A stretch of DNA of 64,000 bases, from assembly GCA_016868255.1 (NCBI GenBank), contig VGHN01000005.1, positions 37,430-101,429 of the forward strand, given 5' to 3'. Numbering within the stretch: the stretch's first letter is position 1; each line of letters starts with the position of its first letter. The DNA is from Betaproteobacteria bacterium (GTDB lineage: Bacteria > Pseudomonadota > Gammaproteobacteria > Burkholderiales > Burkholderiaceae_A). Both the position numbers and the translations under genes were made by a program. The notes beneath the pieces were generated by a model that was not told the origin of the DNA, ran no database searches, and saw only the letters and a program-made list of their open reading frames with translations. This document shows positions 43,784 through 54,814 of the stretch, in pieces.

Positions 43784-44484
43784 GGCTTTGCCCCTGATTT
43801 GGATTGAGAAGAGACGGCGGGCGCATCGGGCGGAGACGACTTGAAGGCATCGAGCGTCGACAACTTTCGACCGAGCAACTCTTCGCTGCGACCACCGCCC
43901 TGTGGGCCTGCAGCAGCGTATGCCTTCTTCGCAGACTCCCACGCGGTGCGAGCCTCATCGAAGCGGTTCAGAAGCAACAAGACATCACCGCGGCGATCGA
44001 ACACGGCCGCCTCGAAGGACGCAGGGGGCTTGCCATCGAGCTGCTTGAGGGCGGCATCGAGGCGATCGAGATCGATGAGCACCGCGGCATGACGGAGTCG
44101 AGCAATCCATGCAATCGAGGGGTCGGAATGGTTCGAGGCCTTTTCGAGAAAGCCCGCGGCCTTCTCCAAGTCGCCGGTCACTGAAAAAACCTTTGCCAAT
44201 CGGAGCGCCGCCAACGCGGCCTGAGTGGTCCCAGAAAAATCTTTAATCAGCAATTCACCATTGGCGGTAGCCACATCGAGCCTCTGCTGTTCCAGCGCAG
44301 CCTCGAGTCGACCGAGGTAGAGGCTGGCCTTCTGCGCATTACTGGAATCCCAGAGACGATAGCCCTGATAGGCAGTCCACCCACCGGCAATCGCAATAAA
44401 GAGCGGAAGTATCCATCGGCGGTTGTCCCGCCAGAAGCCCTTGATCGCATCGAACTGCTCTTGCTGCTCTAAATCTTCACGCAC
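43780..44484 (-). CDS. YfgM-family periplasmic TPR protein
   Basis: A 234-residue membrane-anchored protein: a cytoplasmic QEQFDAIKGFWRDN, one membrane segment (about 25-42), then TPR-like helices. YfgM works with PpiD at the Sec translocon in E. coli. Start GTG at 44484, one base after hisS. Conserved between hisS and bamB. Confidence 0.9.
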   Translation of the reverse strand: MREDLEQQEQFDAIKGFWRDNRRWILPLFIAIAGGWTAYQGYRLWDSSNAQKASLYLGRLEAALEQQRLDVATANGELLIKDFSGTTQAALAALRLAKVFSVTGDLEKAAGFLEKASNHSDPSIAWIARLRHAAVLIDLDRLDAALKQLDGKPPASFEAAVFDRRGDVLLLLNRFDEARTAWESAKKAYAAAGPQGGGRSEELLGRKLSTLDAFKSSPPDAPAVSSQSKSGAKP

Positions 44485-44485
44485 T

Positions 44486-45841
44486 TCACGGTCCTCTTCT
44501 TAATTCCTCTTCATCTAGCAATGCCTGCATCCACTCCACCGCGCCGGCCAAGGGCAATGTGATCTGGGCAGACTGATTGGTCTGCGGGGTCAGCGGCTTT
44601 TCACCATTCTCCCCCGCCCGAAGCACTTTCACGGTGACTTGATTGGAGGCGAGTTCTGACTCGCCCATCAGCACGGCGAATCGAGCGCCACTCGCATCGG
44701 CACGCTTCATCTGAGACTTCAAACTGCCGCCACCTGCATGCATTTGAACAGACAATCCAACATTGCGGAGTTGTTCGGCACAAGCGAGCGCATCCGAATC
44801 GGAGCCCTCGACCCAGTGGACCAGATAAACATCGGGGCCCGCACTGGCACCCAGCCGACCCACGGCCTCGAGCAGCGCCAGCAGTCGCTCAACTCCCATG
44901 GCCATTCCGCAGGCAGGTGAGGGCTTTCCACCCATCTGCTCAATAAGACCATCGTAACGTCCGCCACCACAGACGGTGCCCTGTGCACCAAGTTTATCGG
45001 TCACCCACTCGAACACGGTGAGGTTGTAATAGTCGAGTCCTCGAACCAAACGCGGATTGAGTTGATAAGGAACACCTGCGGCCTGCAAGGCGCCCAAGAC
45101 CCGCTCCTGATGCGCAAGCGATTGGGGCCCGAGAAAATCGGGGAGTCGAGGGGCACCCTCGATGAGACCGGCCATCGCCGGATTCTTAGAGTCCAGAATT
45201 CGCAAGGGGTTCGAGTGCAAGCGGCGTTGGGCTTCGGCATCCAAGTCGCCCGCATGCTTCTCGAAATAGGCAATGAGTGCCTGGCGATGGGCCAGCCGCT
45301 CCTCGGTCTGCCCCAGTGAGTTGATCTCGAGCCCTGGCCGATCGGCCAGCTCAATCCCCAGGCGCTCCCAGAGCCGCCAGACCATCAAGAGTTGCTCGGC
45401 ATCGACCTCGGGTTCGGGCTGGCCCAGGGCCTCGACACCGAACTGATAGAACTGTCGGTAGCGCCCCTTCTGCGGCCGCTCGTGTCGGAACATGGGGCCG
45501 AAATACCAGAGTCGTCGCGGCCCCTCGTAGAGCATGCTGTGCTCGATACTTGCGCGCACCACCGCCGCCGTGTTCTCTGGCCGCATGGTGAGTTGCTCAC
45601 CATTGAGCGCATCGGTGAAGGTGTACATCTCCTTCTCCACGATGTCGGTGACTTCGCCAATGCCACGAACGAAGAGGGCCGTGGACTCCAATATGGGGGT
45701 CCGAATCTGGCCATAGCCGTAGTCACGAAAGAGATTGGACACAAGGGACTCCAACCACTCCCACCGGGCCATCTCTTCCGGCAGCAGGTCATTCATTCCC
45801 TTGACCCCGAGAATCTTCTCGGGGCGCTTGTTATCACCCAT
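44486..45841 (-). CDS. hisS: Histidyl-tRNA synthetase
   Basis: Class II synthetase of 451 residues. [15 protein letters not shown], motif 2 ([20 protein letters not shown]) and the HisA motif [15 protein letters not shown] are present. The ATG at 45841 overlaps the ispG stop by eight bases (ATGGGTGA), so translation is coupled. Confidence 0.97.
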   Translation of the reverse strand: MGDNKRPEKILGVKGMNDLLPEEMARWEWLESLVSNLFRDYGYGQIRTPILESTALFVRGIGEVTDIVEKEMYTFTDALNGEQLTMRPENTAAVVRASIEHSMLYEGPRRLWYFGPMFRHERPQKGRYRQFYQFGVEALGQPEPEVDAEQLLMVWRLWERLGIELADRPGLEINSLGQTEERLAHRQALIAYFEKHAGDLDAEAQRRLHSNPLRILDSKNPAMAGLIEGAPRLPDFLGPQSLAHQERVLGALQAAGVPYQLNPRLVRGLDYYNLTVFEWVTDKLGAQGTVCGGGRYDGLIEQMGGKPSPACGMAMGVERLLALLEAVGRLGASAGPDVYLVHWVEGSDSDALACAEQLRNVGLSVQMHAGGGSLKSQMKRADASGARFAVLMGESELASNQVTVKVLRAGENGEKPLTPQTNQSAQITLPLAGAVEWMQALLDEEELRRGP

Positions 45842-47150
45842 GTTGCCGGTCACCCACTCCGTATCGCCGCGCAACGTAATCGGCAATGAGTCCCTGAAAC
45901 TCCTCGGCAATCCGCTCGCCTTTCAGAGTGGGACCACGCTCGCCATCAATGTAAACAGGCGCGACGGGCTGCTCGCCCGTGCCGGGCAGGCTGATTCCAA
46001 TATTGGCGTGCTTGCTCTCACCAGGCCCGTTGACCACGCAGCCCATCACTGCCACGTTCATGGATTCCACACCGGGGTATTGATTGCGCCATATCGGCAT
46101 CTGGTCGCGCAGATAGTCTTGCACCTTGCTTGCAAGTTCTTGGAAGAAGGTGGAGGTGGTTCGACCACAGCCCGGGCATGCCACCACCAGTGGCGTGAAT
46201 GCCCGGAGGCCCAAGACCTGCAGCATCTCTTGGGCCACGACCACCTCGCGGCGTCGATCACCGCCCGGCTCGGGGGTGAGAGAGACACGAATCGTGTCAC
46301 CGATTCCCTCTTGCAGGAGAACCGCCATGGCCGCTGTTGAAGAGACCACACCCTTGGTGCCCATTCCGGCCTCGGTCAGCCCCAGATGCAGGGGAAAGTC
46401 GCAGCGCCTTGAGAGTTCTCGATAGACGGAAACAAGGTCTTGCACGGCCGAGACCTTCGCCGAGAGGGTGATGCGATTGCGTCCGAGGCCCCAGGCCACG
46501 GCCTGCTCGGCACTCTGAACGGCAGAGGTCACCAAGGCCTCTCGCATCACCGCCTGCGCATCCCAGGGCGTTGCACGCGCCGCATTCTCATCCATGAGTC
46601 TTGCCAAGAGTTCCTGGTCGAGACTCCCCCAGTTCACACCAATACGAACCGGCCGCTCGTAACGCATGGCCGCCTCGACCATGGCGCCAAATTGTGTGTC
46701 GCGCTTGGCGCCACGACCCACATTGCCAGGGTTGATTCGATACTTCGAGAGTGCCTCGGCACAGGCGGGCACCTCGGCCAAGAGCTTGTGTCCATTGAAA
46801 TGAAAATCCCCCACCAGCGGCACTGGGCAATTCATCTTGTCGAGTTGCTCTCGAATGGCCGGCACGGCCTGGGCCGCCTCGATGGTGTTGACCGTGATTC
46901 GAACCATCTCCGAGCCGGCAAAGGCTAGGTCGCGCACCTGGATGGCGGTGCCAATTGCATCGGCGGTGTCGGTATTGGTCATCGACTGAACGACAACGGG
47001 AGAACCGCCACCGATCACCACCTCGGTGCCCGCCCATTTCACGTGAACAGCCTGCTTTGGTTGTCGGCTCGAGGGCCCACAGGGAAACGGAATGCAAGCG
47101 CCAGGCTCGCCGGTCGGCAACGATTTCTGCGCATCGCCTTGAGATGCCAT
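45834..47150 (-). CDS. ispG: 4-hydroxy-3-methylbut-2-enyl diphosphate synthase (flavodoxin)
   Basis: Iron-sulfur enzyme of the MEP isoprenoid pathway, 438 residues. [16 protein letters not shown] and YRINPGNVG mark the barrel, and the cluster cysteines are in ACPGCGRT and [10 protein letters not shown]. The start ATG at 47150 lies five bases after the rlmN stop; an ATG 18 bases upstream overlaps rlmN. Confidence 0.96.
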   Translation of the reverse strand: MASQGDAQKSLPTGEPGACIPFPCGPSSRQPKQAVHVKWAGTEVVIGGGSPVVVQSMTNTDTADAIGTAIQVRDLAFAGSEMVRITVNTIEAAQAVPAIREQLDKMNCPVPLVGDFHFNGHKLLAEVPACAEALSKYRINPGNVGRGAKRDTQFGAMVEAAMRYERPVRIGVNWGSLDQELLARLMDENAARATPWDAQAVMREALVTSAVQSAEQAVAWGLGRNRITLSAKVSAVQDLVSVYRELSRRCDFPLHLGLTEAGMGTKGVVSSTAAMAVLLQEGIGDTIRVSLTPEPGGDRRREVVVAQEMLQVLGLRAFTPLVVACPGCGRTTSTFFQELASKVQDYLRDQMPIWRNQYPGVESMNVAVMGCVVNGPGESKHANIGISLPGTGEQPVAPVYIDGERGPTLKGERIAEEFQGLIADYVARRYGVGDRQHG

Positions 47151-47154
47151 CGGC

Positions 47155-48246
47155 TCAGGCCCTTTCATGAATTTCAATGCGTTGGCTGCGACGGGTGCGG
47201 TCTTGGACCTGGCCCGCCAATTGACCGCAGGCGGCATCGATATCGTCGCCTCGGGTTCGTCGAATCGTCACCACATGGCCCGCCTTCGAGAGAATGTCGG
47301 CAAAGGTTTTGATGCTGGTCGAAGTCGATCGCTCATAGCCCGAGCCCGGAAATGGATTGAACGGAATGAGGTTGAACTTGCAGGAGACCGACTCGCGCTG
47401 CACCAAGTCAATGAGCATCCAGGCCATTTCGGGAGTGTCGTTCACGCCGCGAAGCATCACGTACTCAAAGGTGATGAAGTCGCGCGGCGCATGGGCCAGG
47501 TAGCGCCGGCAGGCCGCCATCAATTCAGAGAGCGGGTATTTCTGATTGAGCGGCACGAGTTGCGATCGCAGATCATCGGTCGGTGCATGCAGCGAGACGG
47601 CCAAGGCCACGGGACAGGCCTCGGAGAGCCGATCCATCATGGGTACGACACCCGAGGAGGAGACAGTGACGCGACGCCGCGATAAGCCGTAGGCATGGTC
47701 ATTGAGCATGAGTTCGAGCGCGGGGAGCAGTTGATCGAAGTTGAGCAGCGGCTCGCCCATGCCCATGAGCACGACATTGGTCACCGGAACAGGCAGTGCG
47801 CGGTTGGCCATGTGCAACTGACCAATGATCTCGGAGGTGCGCAGGTTTCTAGCGAACCCCTGGCGACCCGTGGAGCAGAAACGACAGTCCACAGCGCATC
47901 CTGCCTGCGAAGAGATGCACAACGTGCCGCGGTCGTCTTCTGGGATAAAGACCGTCTCGATTGCATTGCCCTGGCCGGCATCGAGCAGCCACTTGCGGGT
48001 GCCATCGGAGGAGAGGTTGTCGCGCAAAACCGGCATGCCCTCGATCACGGCATCGGTGGCCAAGCCCGATCGGAAGGACTTGGCGAGGTCGGTCATGGAC
48101 TCGAAATCGGTGGCCTGGCGTTGGTGCAACCACTGCAGCAACTGCCGGGCCCTGAATGGCTTTTCACCGCGCGACACCACCCAGGCCTCGAGGGCCTGAG
48201 GGCCGAAATCAAGAAGGTTGACTGGCGCGGCGGTGTCGATGGTGAT
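47155..48246 (-). CDS. rlmN: Dual-specificity rRNA/tRNA adenine-C2 methyltransferase RlmN
   Basis: Radical-SAM enzyme methylating A2503 of 23S rRNA and A37 of tRNAs. The cluster motif is [17 protein letters not shown] and [13 protein letters not shown] are conserved. The first standard start is GTG at 48180, but the frame upstream reads [16 protein letters not shown], aligning with the INLLD start of the family. Upstream of that only ATC codons (48246 or 48240) remain before the ndk stop, so either initiation is non-standard or the N-terminus is trimmed to GTG. I give the longer form. Confidence 0.93.
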   Translation of the reverse strand: MTIDTAAPVNLLDFGPQALEAWVVSRGEKPFRARQLLQWLHQRQATDFESMTDLAKSFRSGLATDAVIEGMPVLRDNLSSDGTRKWLLDAGQGNAIETVFIPEDDRGTLCISSQAGCAVDCRFCSTGRQGFARNLRTSEIIGQLHMANRALPVPVTNVVLMGMGEPLLNFDQLLPALELMLNDHAYGLSRRRVTVSSSGVVPMMDRLSEACPVALAVSLHAPTDDLRSQLVPLNQKYPLSELMAACRRYLAHAPRDFITFEYVMLRGVNDTPEMAWMLIDLVQRESVSCKFNLIPFNPFPGSGYERSTSTSIKTFADILSKAGHVVTIRRTRGDDIDAACGQLAGQVQDRTRRSQRIEIHERA

Positions 48247-48252
48247 CCGCCA

Positions 48253-48681
48253 TTAGCCGCGACTATGAATAGCCAGGCCGGGGAAGAAGAAGGCAATTTC
48301 CTGTCGGGCTGTGTCGGGGCCATCGGAACCGTGGACCGCGTTGGCATCAATGCTGTCGGCGAAATCCGCGCGAATCGTGCCGGCCTCGGCCTTCTTGGGA
48401 TCCGTGGCGCCCATGAGGTCGCGATTGAGACTGATGGCCGAGGGACCCTCGAGGACCTGGACCATGACCGGGCCAGAAACCATAAAATCGACAAGGTCTT
48501 TAAAGAAAGGGCGGTCTCTGTGAACGCCGTAAAAAGCCTCGGCCTCCTGGCGAGAGAGGTGCATCATTTGAGCCGCGATGATCCGCAGTCCAGCCTTCTC
48601 AAACCGTGAATAGATCTTGCCAATAACGTTCTTGGCCACTGCATCGGGCTTGATGATGGAGAGTGTGCGCTCAACTGACAT
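48253..48681 (-). CDS. ndk: Nucleoside diphosphate kinase
   Basis: Balances nucleoside triphosphates through a phosphohistidine. The 142 residues contain [11 protein letters not shown] and the active His117 in [15 protein letters not shown] at 48681 fits family length. First gene of the ndk-rlmN-ispG-hisS block; its promoter must lie in the 195-base gap shared with the divergent Bax-inhibitor-like gene. Confidence 0.97.
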   Translation of the reverse strand: MSVERTLSIIKPDAVAKNVIGKIYSRFEKAGLRIIAAQMMHLSRQEAEAFYGVHRDRPFFKDLVDFMVSGPVMVQVLEGPSAISLNRDLMGATDPKKAEAGTIRADFADSIDANAVHGSDGPDTARQEIAFFFPGLAIHSRG

Positions 48682-48812
48682 AGAAAACTTTCTTGAAAAA
48701 GGTTGAATTTTTGGGCTTTCGCCGCATCTAAGAGGAGTCAGGAAAGATGCATTTTTCTCGGGTTTTAGAGCGGTTCTCAAAGGGGTATCGAATCAGCCCC
48801 GCCCTCAAACCC

Positions 48813-48842
48813 TTGATTTGTCATCCAAACCTGTAATTATAT
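48813..48842 (+). promoter_or_regulatory. Possible promoter of the Bax-inhibitor-1 family gene
   Basis: TTGATT and TTATAT, 18 bases apart, end 34 bases before the ATG and precede the ribosome-binding site AGGAG. The region is locally AT-rich. The match is moderate. Confidence 0.35.
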
Positions 48843-48876
48843 GCGTTGAACTTGTCCTTTTAGGAGACCAAACACA

Positions 48877-49572
48877 ATGATTCCTCAGCCATACGACATT
48901 CGATCCTCGGGTGGGTTGCAGTCCTCCACCCAGAATCGCGTCCTTCGCAACACCTACTTCCTGCTCGCGGCCACCATGGTGCCCACAGTTCTGGGGGCTT
49001 GGGTGGGCATGTCTGTTGGATTCTCACTTTTCGCCGACAGCCCGCTCATCAGCATGCTGCTCTTCTTGGGCATCGCCTTCGCCTTCTTCTGGGGCATCGA
49101 GCGCACCAAGCACTCGGTCACCGGCGTCTACCTGCTCCTGGGCTTCACCTTCTTCATGGGCCTAATGCTCTCGCGCCTGGTTGGTTTTGCGCTTGGAATG
49201 GGCAACGGTGCGCAACTCATCGGCGTGGCCGCAGGCGGAACCGGCATCATCTTTTTCGGCATGGCTTCGCTCTCCTCGGTGGTCAAGAAAGACCTCAGCA
49301 ACATGAGCAAGTTTTTGTTCATCGGGGTGCTCCTGCTCATCGCGGCCTCGGTTGCCAACATCTGGCTGCAGATGCCCGCGCTCATGCTCACCATCTCGCT
49401 GCTCGCTGTGGTGATTTTCTCGGTCTTCTTGCTCGTTGACCTGCAGCGCATCGTCAACGGTGGGGAAACCAATTACGTCAGCGCTACGCTGTCGGTCTAC
49501 CTCAGCATCTACAACATCTTCAGCAACCTGCTGGTCATCCTGATGTCCCTCTTTGGCAGCAGCAAAGAGTAA
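48877..49572 (+). CDS. Bax inhibitor-1/YccA family membrane protein
   Basis: A 231-residue protein with seven hydrophobic segments. The N-terminus RVLRNTYFLLAATMVPTVLGAW and C-terminal SVYLSIYNIFSNLLVILMS match the YccA/YbhL family. YccA-type members interact with FtsH in E. coli; ftsH, hflK and hflC are in this window but not adjacent. Ribosome-binding site AGGAG lies about 10 bases ahead. Monocistronic, with a strong terminator. Confidence 0.9.
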   Translation: MIPQPYDIRSSGGLQSSTQNRVLRNTYFLLAATMVPTVLGAWVGMSVGFSLFADSPLISMLLFLGIAFAFFWGIERTKHSVTGVYLLLGFTFFMGLMLSRLVGFALGMGNGAQLIGVAAGGTGIIFFGMASLSSVVKKDLSNMSKFLFIGVLLLIAASVANIWLQMPALMLTISLLAVVIFSVFLLVDLQRIVNGGETNYVSATLSVYLSIYNIFSNLLVILMSLFGSSKE

Positions 49573-49589
49573 GGAAAGCACCGGCTAAC

Positions 49590-49626
49590 CGAAACGCCCC
49601 GATTCCAGTCGGGGCGTTTTCTTTTT
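49590..49626 (+). terminator. Intrinsic terminator of the Bax-inhibitor-1 family gene
   Basis: An 11-base-pair stem (AAACGCCCCGA / TCGGGGCGTTT), a six-base loop TTCCAG and then TTTTCTTTTT, 17 bases after the stop codon. It is the clearest intrinsic terminator in the window. It also separates the gene from convergent rlmD. Confidence 0.95.
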
Positions 49627-49639
49627 GATCTACTCCGCA

Positions 49640-51007
49640 TCAGACCAAGAGGCGATCAAAGACCGCAATCGACTCCACATGGGCGGTCTGAGGAAACATA
49701 TTCACCATGCCCGCCCCGCTCAGTTGCCACCTGCCCTGGTGCACCAGAATCGCGGCATCGCGCGCCAGAGTCGCTGGGTTGCAAGAAACCATCACCATTC
49801 GAATCGGCCCTTGGCCTGCCTGCGATTGGCTCGCAAGCGCCTCACAGAGTGCCTGCGCCCCCTCTCGGGGTGGATCAATCAAAGCCCTCTGAAAGATACC
49901 CAGCCCAGCGAGTCGGGCGGCATCCATCTCGAATAAGTTCTCCGTCTTGTAGGACACCCGTTCGTTCATTGAGAGCGCGCTCGCATTGCGCATGGCCTGC
50001 TCCACCAGTGTTGCGCTCCCCTCAATCCCCACCACCTCCCCGGCCCGCTGTGCAATGGCCAGACTGAAATTTCCAAGGCCACAGAAGAAATCAATCACGC
50101 GATCGCCGGCCTCGATCTCGAGTAGACCAATGGCCCGCCGAACCAACGCCCGATTGATCTGAAAATTCACCTGGGTGAAGTCCACTGGCGAGAAGGGCAT
50201 CCGCAGCCCAAAATCGGACAACTCGTAGCTCAACGGCTTGTCGTCTTGAGCCCGCATGGGCGCTGCGGTGGCAGGACCTCCCGGCTGCAACCAGATACAA
50301 ACGCCCTGGGCATCGGCAAAATTTGCAAGGCGCTGCCGATCCACTTCGGAGAGTGGCTCCAAATGCCGCACCACCCAAACCATCGCGGAATCGCCATCGC
50401 CCGCAGCGAGTTCAACCTGAGGAATAGCGCGAGCGGCATCCAACCCGGCCATGCAGTCGCGAAGTGCCGGCAACAACAAGGACGCCTTGCTCTGCAAGAC
50501 GGGACAGTGGCGCAGCGGTGTCACATAGGAACTGGCACGTTCGCGAAAGCCAAGAATGAGGCCCCCTTTCTTGTCGACCCACCGAACCGAGAGACGGGCA
50601 CGCGATCGGTAGGCAAATGACGGTCCACGAATGGGGACGAGGACCTCCTGGGGCCGCAGCTGCCCGATATGCCAGAGCGCATCCTCGAGCACGCGCTGCT
50701 TGATTGCCACCTGCGCATCTGACCCGGCATGCTGCATGGAACAGCCACCGCAAACGCCATAGTGGGCGCAGGGCGGTTCGACCCGGTCCGACGAGCGGCG
50801 ATGCCAGCGAATCGCTCGTGACTTGATATAACTTGGCCGCTCTCGGGTCACCTCCACATCGACCCGCTCGCCAGCAAGGGCTCCCGCAACGAACACCACC
50901 TTGCCCTCGAAGTGAGCAACCCCCTGCGCCTCGAGATCGACTGACTCAATCTCCAGTGGGCCAATCTCCCGCATGGCCTTGGGGGCCCCGATGGTGCGCC
51001 GACCCAT
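49640..51007 (-). CDS. rlmD: 23S rRNA (uracil-1939-C5)-methyltransferase
   Basis: RumA-type enzyme of 455 residues: N-terminal TRAM domain (GPLEIESVDLEAQGVAHFEGK), iron-sulfur cysteines (CAHYGVCGGC plus a later HCPV), SAM motif DFFCGLGNFSLA and the catalytic Cys in MVSCNPATLARD. ATG at 51007, five bases after the exonuclease stop. Last gene of the run from YihY. Confidence 0.95.
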   Translation of the reverse strand: MGRRTIGAPKAMREIGPLEIESVDLEAQGVAHFEGKVVFVAGALAGERVDVEVTRERPSYIKSRAIRWHRRSSDRVEPPCAHYGVCGGCSMQHAGSDAQVAIKQRVLEDALWHIGQLRPQEVLVPIRGPSFAYRSRARLSVRWVDKKGGLILGFRERASSYVTPLRHCPVLQSKASLLLPALRDCMAGLDAARAIPQVELAAGDGDSAMVWVVRHLEPLSEVDRQRLANFADAQGVCIWLQPGGPATAAPMRAQDDKPLSYELSDFGLRMPFSPVDFTQVNFQINRALVRRAIGLLEIEAGDRVIDFFCGLGNFSLAIAQRAGEVVGIEGSATLVEQAMRNASALSMNERVSYKTENLFEMDAARLAGLGIFQRALIDPPREGAQALCEALASQSQAGQGPIRMVMVSCNPATLARDAAILVHQGRWQLSGAGMVNMFPQTAHVESIAVFDRLLV

Positions 51008-51012
51008 ATGCG

Positions 51013-51828
51013 CTAGGCCTCGGTGGACCAGGCCTCAAGAAATTTGGCCCAGTGGGCCCCAGCCAGCGGCAACTGCTTCTGGCCCACCCAAGCACTGATT
51101 GTTGTTCGAACCAATTGAATTTCGTCGGCGTAGGCCTGCGCAGAGAGAGCCCCTCGAATTTTCTGAAAGCGCAAATAGAGCAAGTAAGTGTTGACGACAT
51201 CGGTCTCGCAATAGGCCCGCACTGAATCACCGCGGCCCTCAAGGAAGGCATTCCAAACCTGGGCCCCGTCCTCTCCGAGTTTTCCGGGAAAGCCACAGAG
51301 TTGTGCCATCGCATCCAAGGGTGGGCTCGCCCCTCGCGAATAGGCCGCCAAGACATCCATCAGATCGAGGTGCCGCGAGTGGTACCGCCCCAGGTAATTG
51401 TTGAACTTGAAGTCACGGTCGTTCTCGCCCTGATCCCAATACTGCGCCCCCACCACACCGTGGATCATCGCCCGCTGATGAAGCACGGGCGCATCAAAAC
51501 CACTTCCATTCCAACTCACCAACTGCGGGGTGTAGCGGTCGATCGTGGCGAAGAATTGCCGAATGCGTTGGGCCTCATCTGCATCGGAGGCAGACTGGCC
51601 ATCGCCCAGACATTTGACCTTGAAGCCCTCGTCATCGCGAAAGGCACAGCCAATTACCCAGATGCGCTGCAGGTGGTGCGGAAGAAAATCGGACTGGCCA
51701 TTGGCCTGACGCGCTGCCCGCAACTCCGCCACGGCCTGGCCATCGTCGGCATGAGACGAATATCCCAAGCGACGAATGCCCGCCGAATCGGGGATCGTCT
51801 CGAGATCAAAAACAAGAATGGGGGTCAA
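51013..51828 (-). CDS. PolB-like 3'-5' exonuclease domain protein
   Basis: A 271-residue DnaQ-fold protein. The ExoI motif is LVFDLETIPD, ExoII-like VSWNGSGFDAPVL and ExoIII-like YCETDVVNTYLLYLR, matching the family of predicted 3'-5' exonucleases related to the proofreading domain of B-type polymerases. Substrate unknown. TTG at 51828 overlaps the nlpD stop as TTGA. Confidence 0.85.
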   Translation of the reverse strand: MTPILVFDLETIPDSAGIRRLGYSSHADDGQAVAELRAARQANGQSDFLPHHLQRIWVIGCAFRDDEGFKVKCLGDGQSASDADEAQRIRQFFATIDRYTPQLVSWNGSGFDAPVLHQRAMIHGVVGAQYWDQGENDRDFKFNNYLGRYHSRHLDLMDVLAAYSRGASPPLDAMAQLCGFPGKLGEDGAQVWNAFLEGRGDSVRAYCETDVVNTYLLYLRFQKIRGALSAQAYADEIQLVRTTISAWVGQKQLPLAGAHWAKFLEAWSTEA

Positions 51829-52775
51829 CGCGAGGGCAATACCGTCATGGGATCGATCGGCTTGCCACCGCGCCTGACTTCGAAGTGAAGCATCGGTCGA
51901 TCTGCATCGGTCATCCCGAGTTCCGCAATCTTCTGGCCACGCTTCACCGTCTGACCCTCCTTCACCATGATGCTTCGATTGTGGGCATAGGCCGTGATGA
52001 AGTCCTCGGGGTGTTTGACGATGACCAGGTTGCCGTAGCCACGCAGGCCATTGCCACTGTAGACCACACGCCCCTGCTCGGCCGCATAGATGGCCTCGCC
52101 CTGCGCGCCCGCCAGTGCAATGCCCTTGCTACCACCCTCGGTGAAATTGGTGATCACCTGGCCGTTGGCAGGCCAGCCCCAATTCAAACTGCCCGCGGCC
52201 GCTGCGCTGCTGGACTCTGCCGGGGACGAGCCGGAGGGGGGGGGTGTGGTACCGGGTGGCGGTGCCGCAGAAGCCACCGGAGCCGGGGTCGACGAGGGAG
52301 ATGTGGCCTGGCCCTCGATGGGCCGAATCTGAATGCCACTGCTCGGTGAAATGGGCTGCGTCTGAGTCAGATTGGATTGGGCGCTGGCCACGGGTCCTGG
52401 TGCGTTCGGGTCTTTCACACGCAGGAGTTGCCCCACATCAATGAGATTGGGGTTCTCAATTTTGTTCCACGCCGCCAACTCCCGCCAATCCACGCCATGC
52501 TCAAGTGAGATGCCAATGAGGGTATCGCCGCGTTTGACTCGATAAAAACCAGCCGGTGCTGGCGGCAACTCAGAGAGAAGCCTGCCATCGGCCGTGCGCT
52601 GATCGGCAGACTTCGATGACTGAACCTTGCGCTTCTCAATGGGGGCGGGACCCTGCATTTGGGCACAGCCCACAACAACGAAAAGAAGCCCCAACGCCAC
52701 GGCGCGCAATACCGGGGCACCCGCTGAAGAATGCCTCGAGACCTGCTTCGCCGACCCGTGGGAAAGATTAATCAA
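51825..52775 (-). CDS. nlpD: NlpD-type amidase-activator lipoprotein
   Basis: Outer-membrane lipoprotein that activates a cell-division amidase. Lipobox VVVGC (about residue 37), LysM domain (YRVKRGDTLIGISLEHG), a Pro/Ser/Ala-rich linker, then a LytM/M23 fold. The metal ligands are degenerate: GGSKGIALAG replaces the H-x-G-x-D motif and MLHFE the HxH, so it should be a regulator rather than an enzyme. TTG at 52775 in a TTGA overlap with pcm. rpoS, normally next to nlpD, is absent. Confidence 0.92.
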   Translation of the reverse strand: MINLSHGSAKQVSRHSSAGAPVLRAVALGLLFVVVGCAQMQGPAPIEKRKVQSSKSADQRTADGRLLSELPPAPAGFYRVKRGDTLIGISLEHGVDWRELAAWNKIENPNLIDVGQLLRVKDPNAPGPVASAQSNLTQTQPISPSSGIQIRPIEGQATSPSSTPAPVASAAPPPGTTPPPSGSSPAESSSAAAAGSLNWGWPANGQVITNFTEGGSKGIALAGAQGEAIYAAEQGRVVYSGNGLRGYGNLVIVKHPEDFITAYAHNRSIMVKEGQTVKRGQKIAELGMTDADRPMLHFEVRRGGKPIDPMTVLPSR

Positions 52776-53614
52776 CGCTGAACCCCTTTAACAATCGGCA
52801 CAAACTGCACCAAATCAAAGTCCTCTCGCTCAAACTCGGAGGCCTGGGGCTCGGTGTCACCGCGCCGCACGGCAACCAATCGCTGCTCAGGCCATCCAAC
52901 CGGTGCCACCAGCACACCACCATAACGCAATTGTCTCAACAAACCCTGGGGAATGTCGGTGAGGCCTGCGGCCAGAATGATCCAGTCGAAGGGCCCGTTG
53001 AGGGCAGCCCACTCCAGGCCATCGGCCAGAACCAGATGGAGATTGGGCCTTGCCAAGTCGGCAAGGTTCCGCCGAGCCAGGGTGTGCAGCCCCTCGATCC
53101 GCTCCACGCTCACGGTGGTCGGGAATAGATGAGACATCACCGCGGCCTGATAGCCGCAGCCCGTTCCAATCTCCAACGCCAAGCCACCCGCGAGAGAGGA
53201 CCCCAGACGCAGCGCCAGGCTCAGAGATCGCGCAACGATATAGGGCTGTGAGAGAGTCTGCTGAAAGCCGATCGGCAACGCAGTGTCCTCATAGGCCCGA
53301 CTCGCGAGGGCATCGTCTACAAAGACATGCCGCGGCACCTTCGCGATCGCATCCAAAACGCTGGCATCCGATATTCCTTGTTCGGTGAGACGACCAAGCA
53401 TTCGCTGTCGCATGGCATCACTGGCCAGGCCCGGGTTCTTACTGTTGTCGACCAAAGCCCGCTCAAGATCGGGGCGTCTCTTCACGGTGGCCGCCGAGTC
53501 CGCCTTCAAAACAGATCGACCCCAGCGCGGCTGCAGACGGCTCAGGGGATCGTCCGGACCGGCGGTGTCCTTGCCCGGGTTGGACCGCCTGTTTAGGGGA
53601 GGGACTCGAGCCAA
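52772..53614 (-). CDS. pcm: Protein-L-isoaspartate O-methyltransferase
   Basis: Repairs isoaspartyl damage with SAM. The catalytic domain begins near residue 65 ([20 protein letters not shown]) and holds [16 protein letters not shown] and [13 protein letters not shown]. The 280 residues include an N-terminal extension of about 60, as in other Burkholderiales. The TTG at 53614 is preceded by GAGGTGGCGG and overlaps surE by 22 bases. Confidence 0.94.
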   Translation of the reverse strand: MARVPPLNRRSNPGKDTAGPDDPLSRLQPRWGRSVLKADSAATVKRRPDLERALVDNSKNPGLASDAMRQRMLGRLTEQGISDASVLDAIAKVPRHVFVDDALASRAYEDTALPIGFQQTLSQPYIVARSLSLALRLGSSLAGGLALEIGTGCGYQAAVMSHLFPTTVSVERIEGLHTLARRNLADLARPNLHLVLADGLEWAALNGPFDWIILAAGLTDIPQGLLRQLRYGGVLVAPVGWPEQRLVAVRRGDTEPQASEFEREDFDLVQFVPIVKGVQR

Positions 53615-54348
53615 GCCGCCACCTCATCGCTCGCTGCCGAATCGCCAAGGTCCACGCGCAGTGGTGTGATCGACACCTCTTGATTCTGAAGAGCGTGGAA
53701 GTCGGTGCCCGGGCCCGCCTCCTTGATGGCGCCAGGCGCTCCCACCCAGAACATGGGCTCGCCACGGGGTGACTCCACGCGCACAACGGGCTGGGCCACA
53801 TGCCGGCGGCCCAGACGAGTCATTCGATAGCCCTTCAAGGCCTCGAGGGGCACATTGGGAATATTCACATTCAAAAGGCGGGGCGATGCGAAGGGCCGTT
53901 GAATCAACCCAGCCACCACGCGTTGTGCCACATACACCGCCGTATCGAGTTGACCAAAGCCGCGGTCTGCCAACGAAAAGGCCACCGATGGAATTCCGAG
54001 CAAGAAGCCCTCCATGGCTGCGGCCACCGTGCCCGAGTAGAGGGTGTCCTCGGCCACGTTCTGGCCATTGTTGATGCCCGAGACAACGAGGTCGGGCCGA
54101 TGCTGGAGAAACCCCGTTACCGCAACGTGCACGCAGTCGGTGGGCGTTCCGTTGACATAGTGAAAGCCAGAGGAGGACTCGCGCACATAGAGTGGGCGAT
54201 CGAGCGTCAGCGAGTTGCTCGCGCCACTGCGATCGGCCTCGGGTGCAACCACGGTAACCTCACCGAAGCCACGCATGGCCTCTGCCAGGGCGGCAATTCC
54301 GGGGGAGAAGTAACCATCGTCGTTGGAAACCAGAATTCGAAAAGGCAC
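53593..54348 (-). CDS. surE: 5'-nucleotidase SurE
   Basis: Metal-dependent nucleotidase of 251 residues. The metal site is in [14 protein letters not shown], followed by [17 protein letters not shown] and [19 protein letters not shown]. Start GTG at 54348 shares one base with the upstream stop (TAGTG), with AGGAAAAG ahead. surE-pcm-nlpD order is conserved. Confidence 0.96.
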   Translation of the reverse strand: MPFRILVSNDDGYFSPGIAALAEAMRGFGEVTVVAPEADRSGASNSLTLDRPLYVRESSSGFHYVNGTPTDCVHVAVTGFLQHRPDLVVSGINNGQNVAEDTLYSGTVAAAMEGFLLGIPSVAFSLADRGFGQLDTAVYVAQRVVAGLIQRPFASPRLLNVNIPNVPLEALKGYRMTRLGRRHVAQPVVRVESPRGEPMFWVGAPGAIKEAGPGTDFHALQNQEVSITPLRVDLGDSAASDEVAAWLESLP

Positions 54349-54814
54349 TAAGTCTTTTCCTCTTCCGGCCAATCCCGAATGTAGGCCTTGAGCATTCGGT
54401 TCTCGAAACTCTGGGCCTCCAAAACCGCGCGGGCCACATCATGGAAAGAGACCACGCCCAGAAAGGTCTGGCCACTCACCACAGGCAGATAGCGCTCACC
54501 ACAATCATTCATGACTTTTCGGAGTTCATCGACCGTCATCTCGGGGTTCACGATCGTGGGCTGGGCATTCATTACTTCTTTGACCTTGATTTGAGCCATG
54601 GTGGGGGTGGGGCCTGCCAGGTTCTCTTTGAGGCGCTTGGCCATCACTCGATTCACCTCGCGAAAGGTCAGCATCCCCACAAGCTTCCCCTCGGACATCA
54701 CCACCAAGGAACCAATGTCTTCTTCATCGAGAGTGATTACAGCATCCGACAGAAGACTCTCCGGCCCCACGGTGAAGAGAATGTTCCCCTTCACACGAAG
54801 AATTTCTTCAACCT

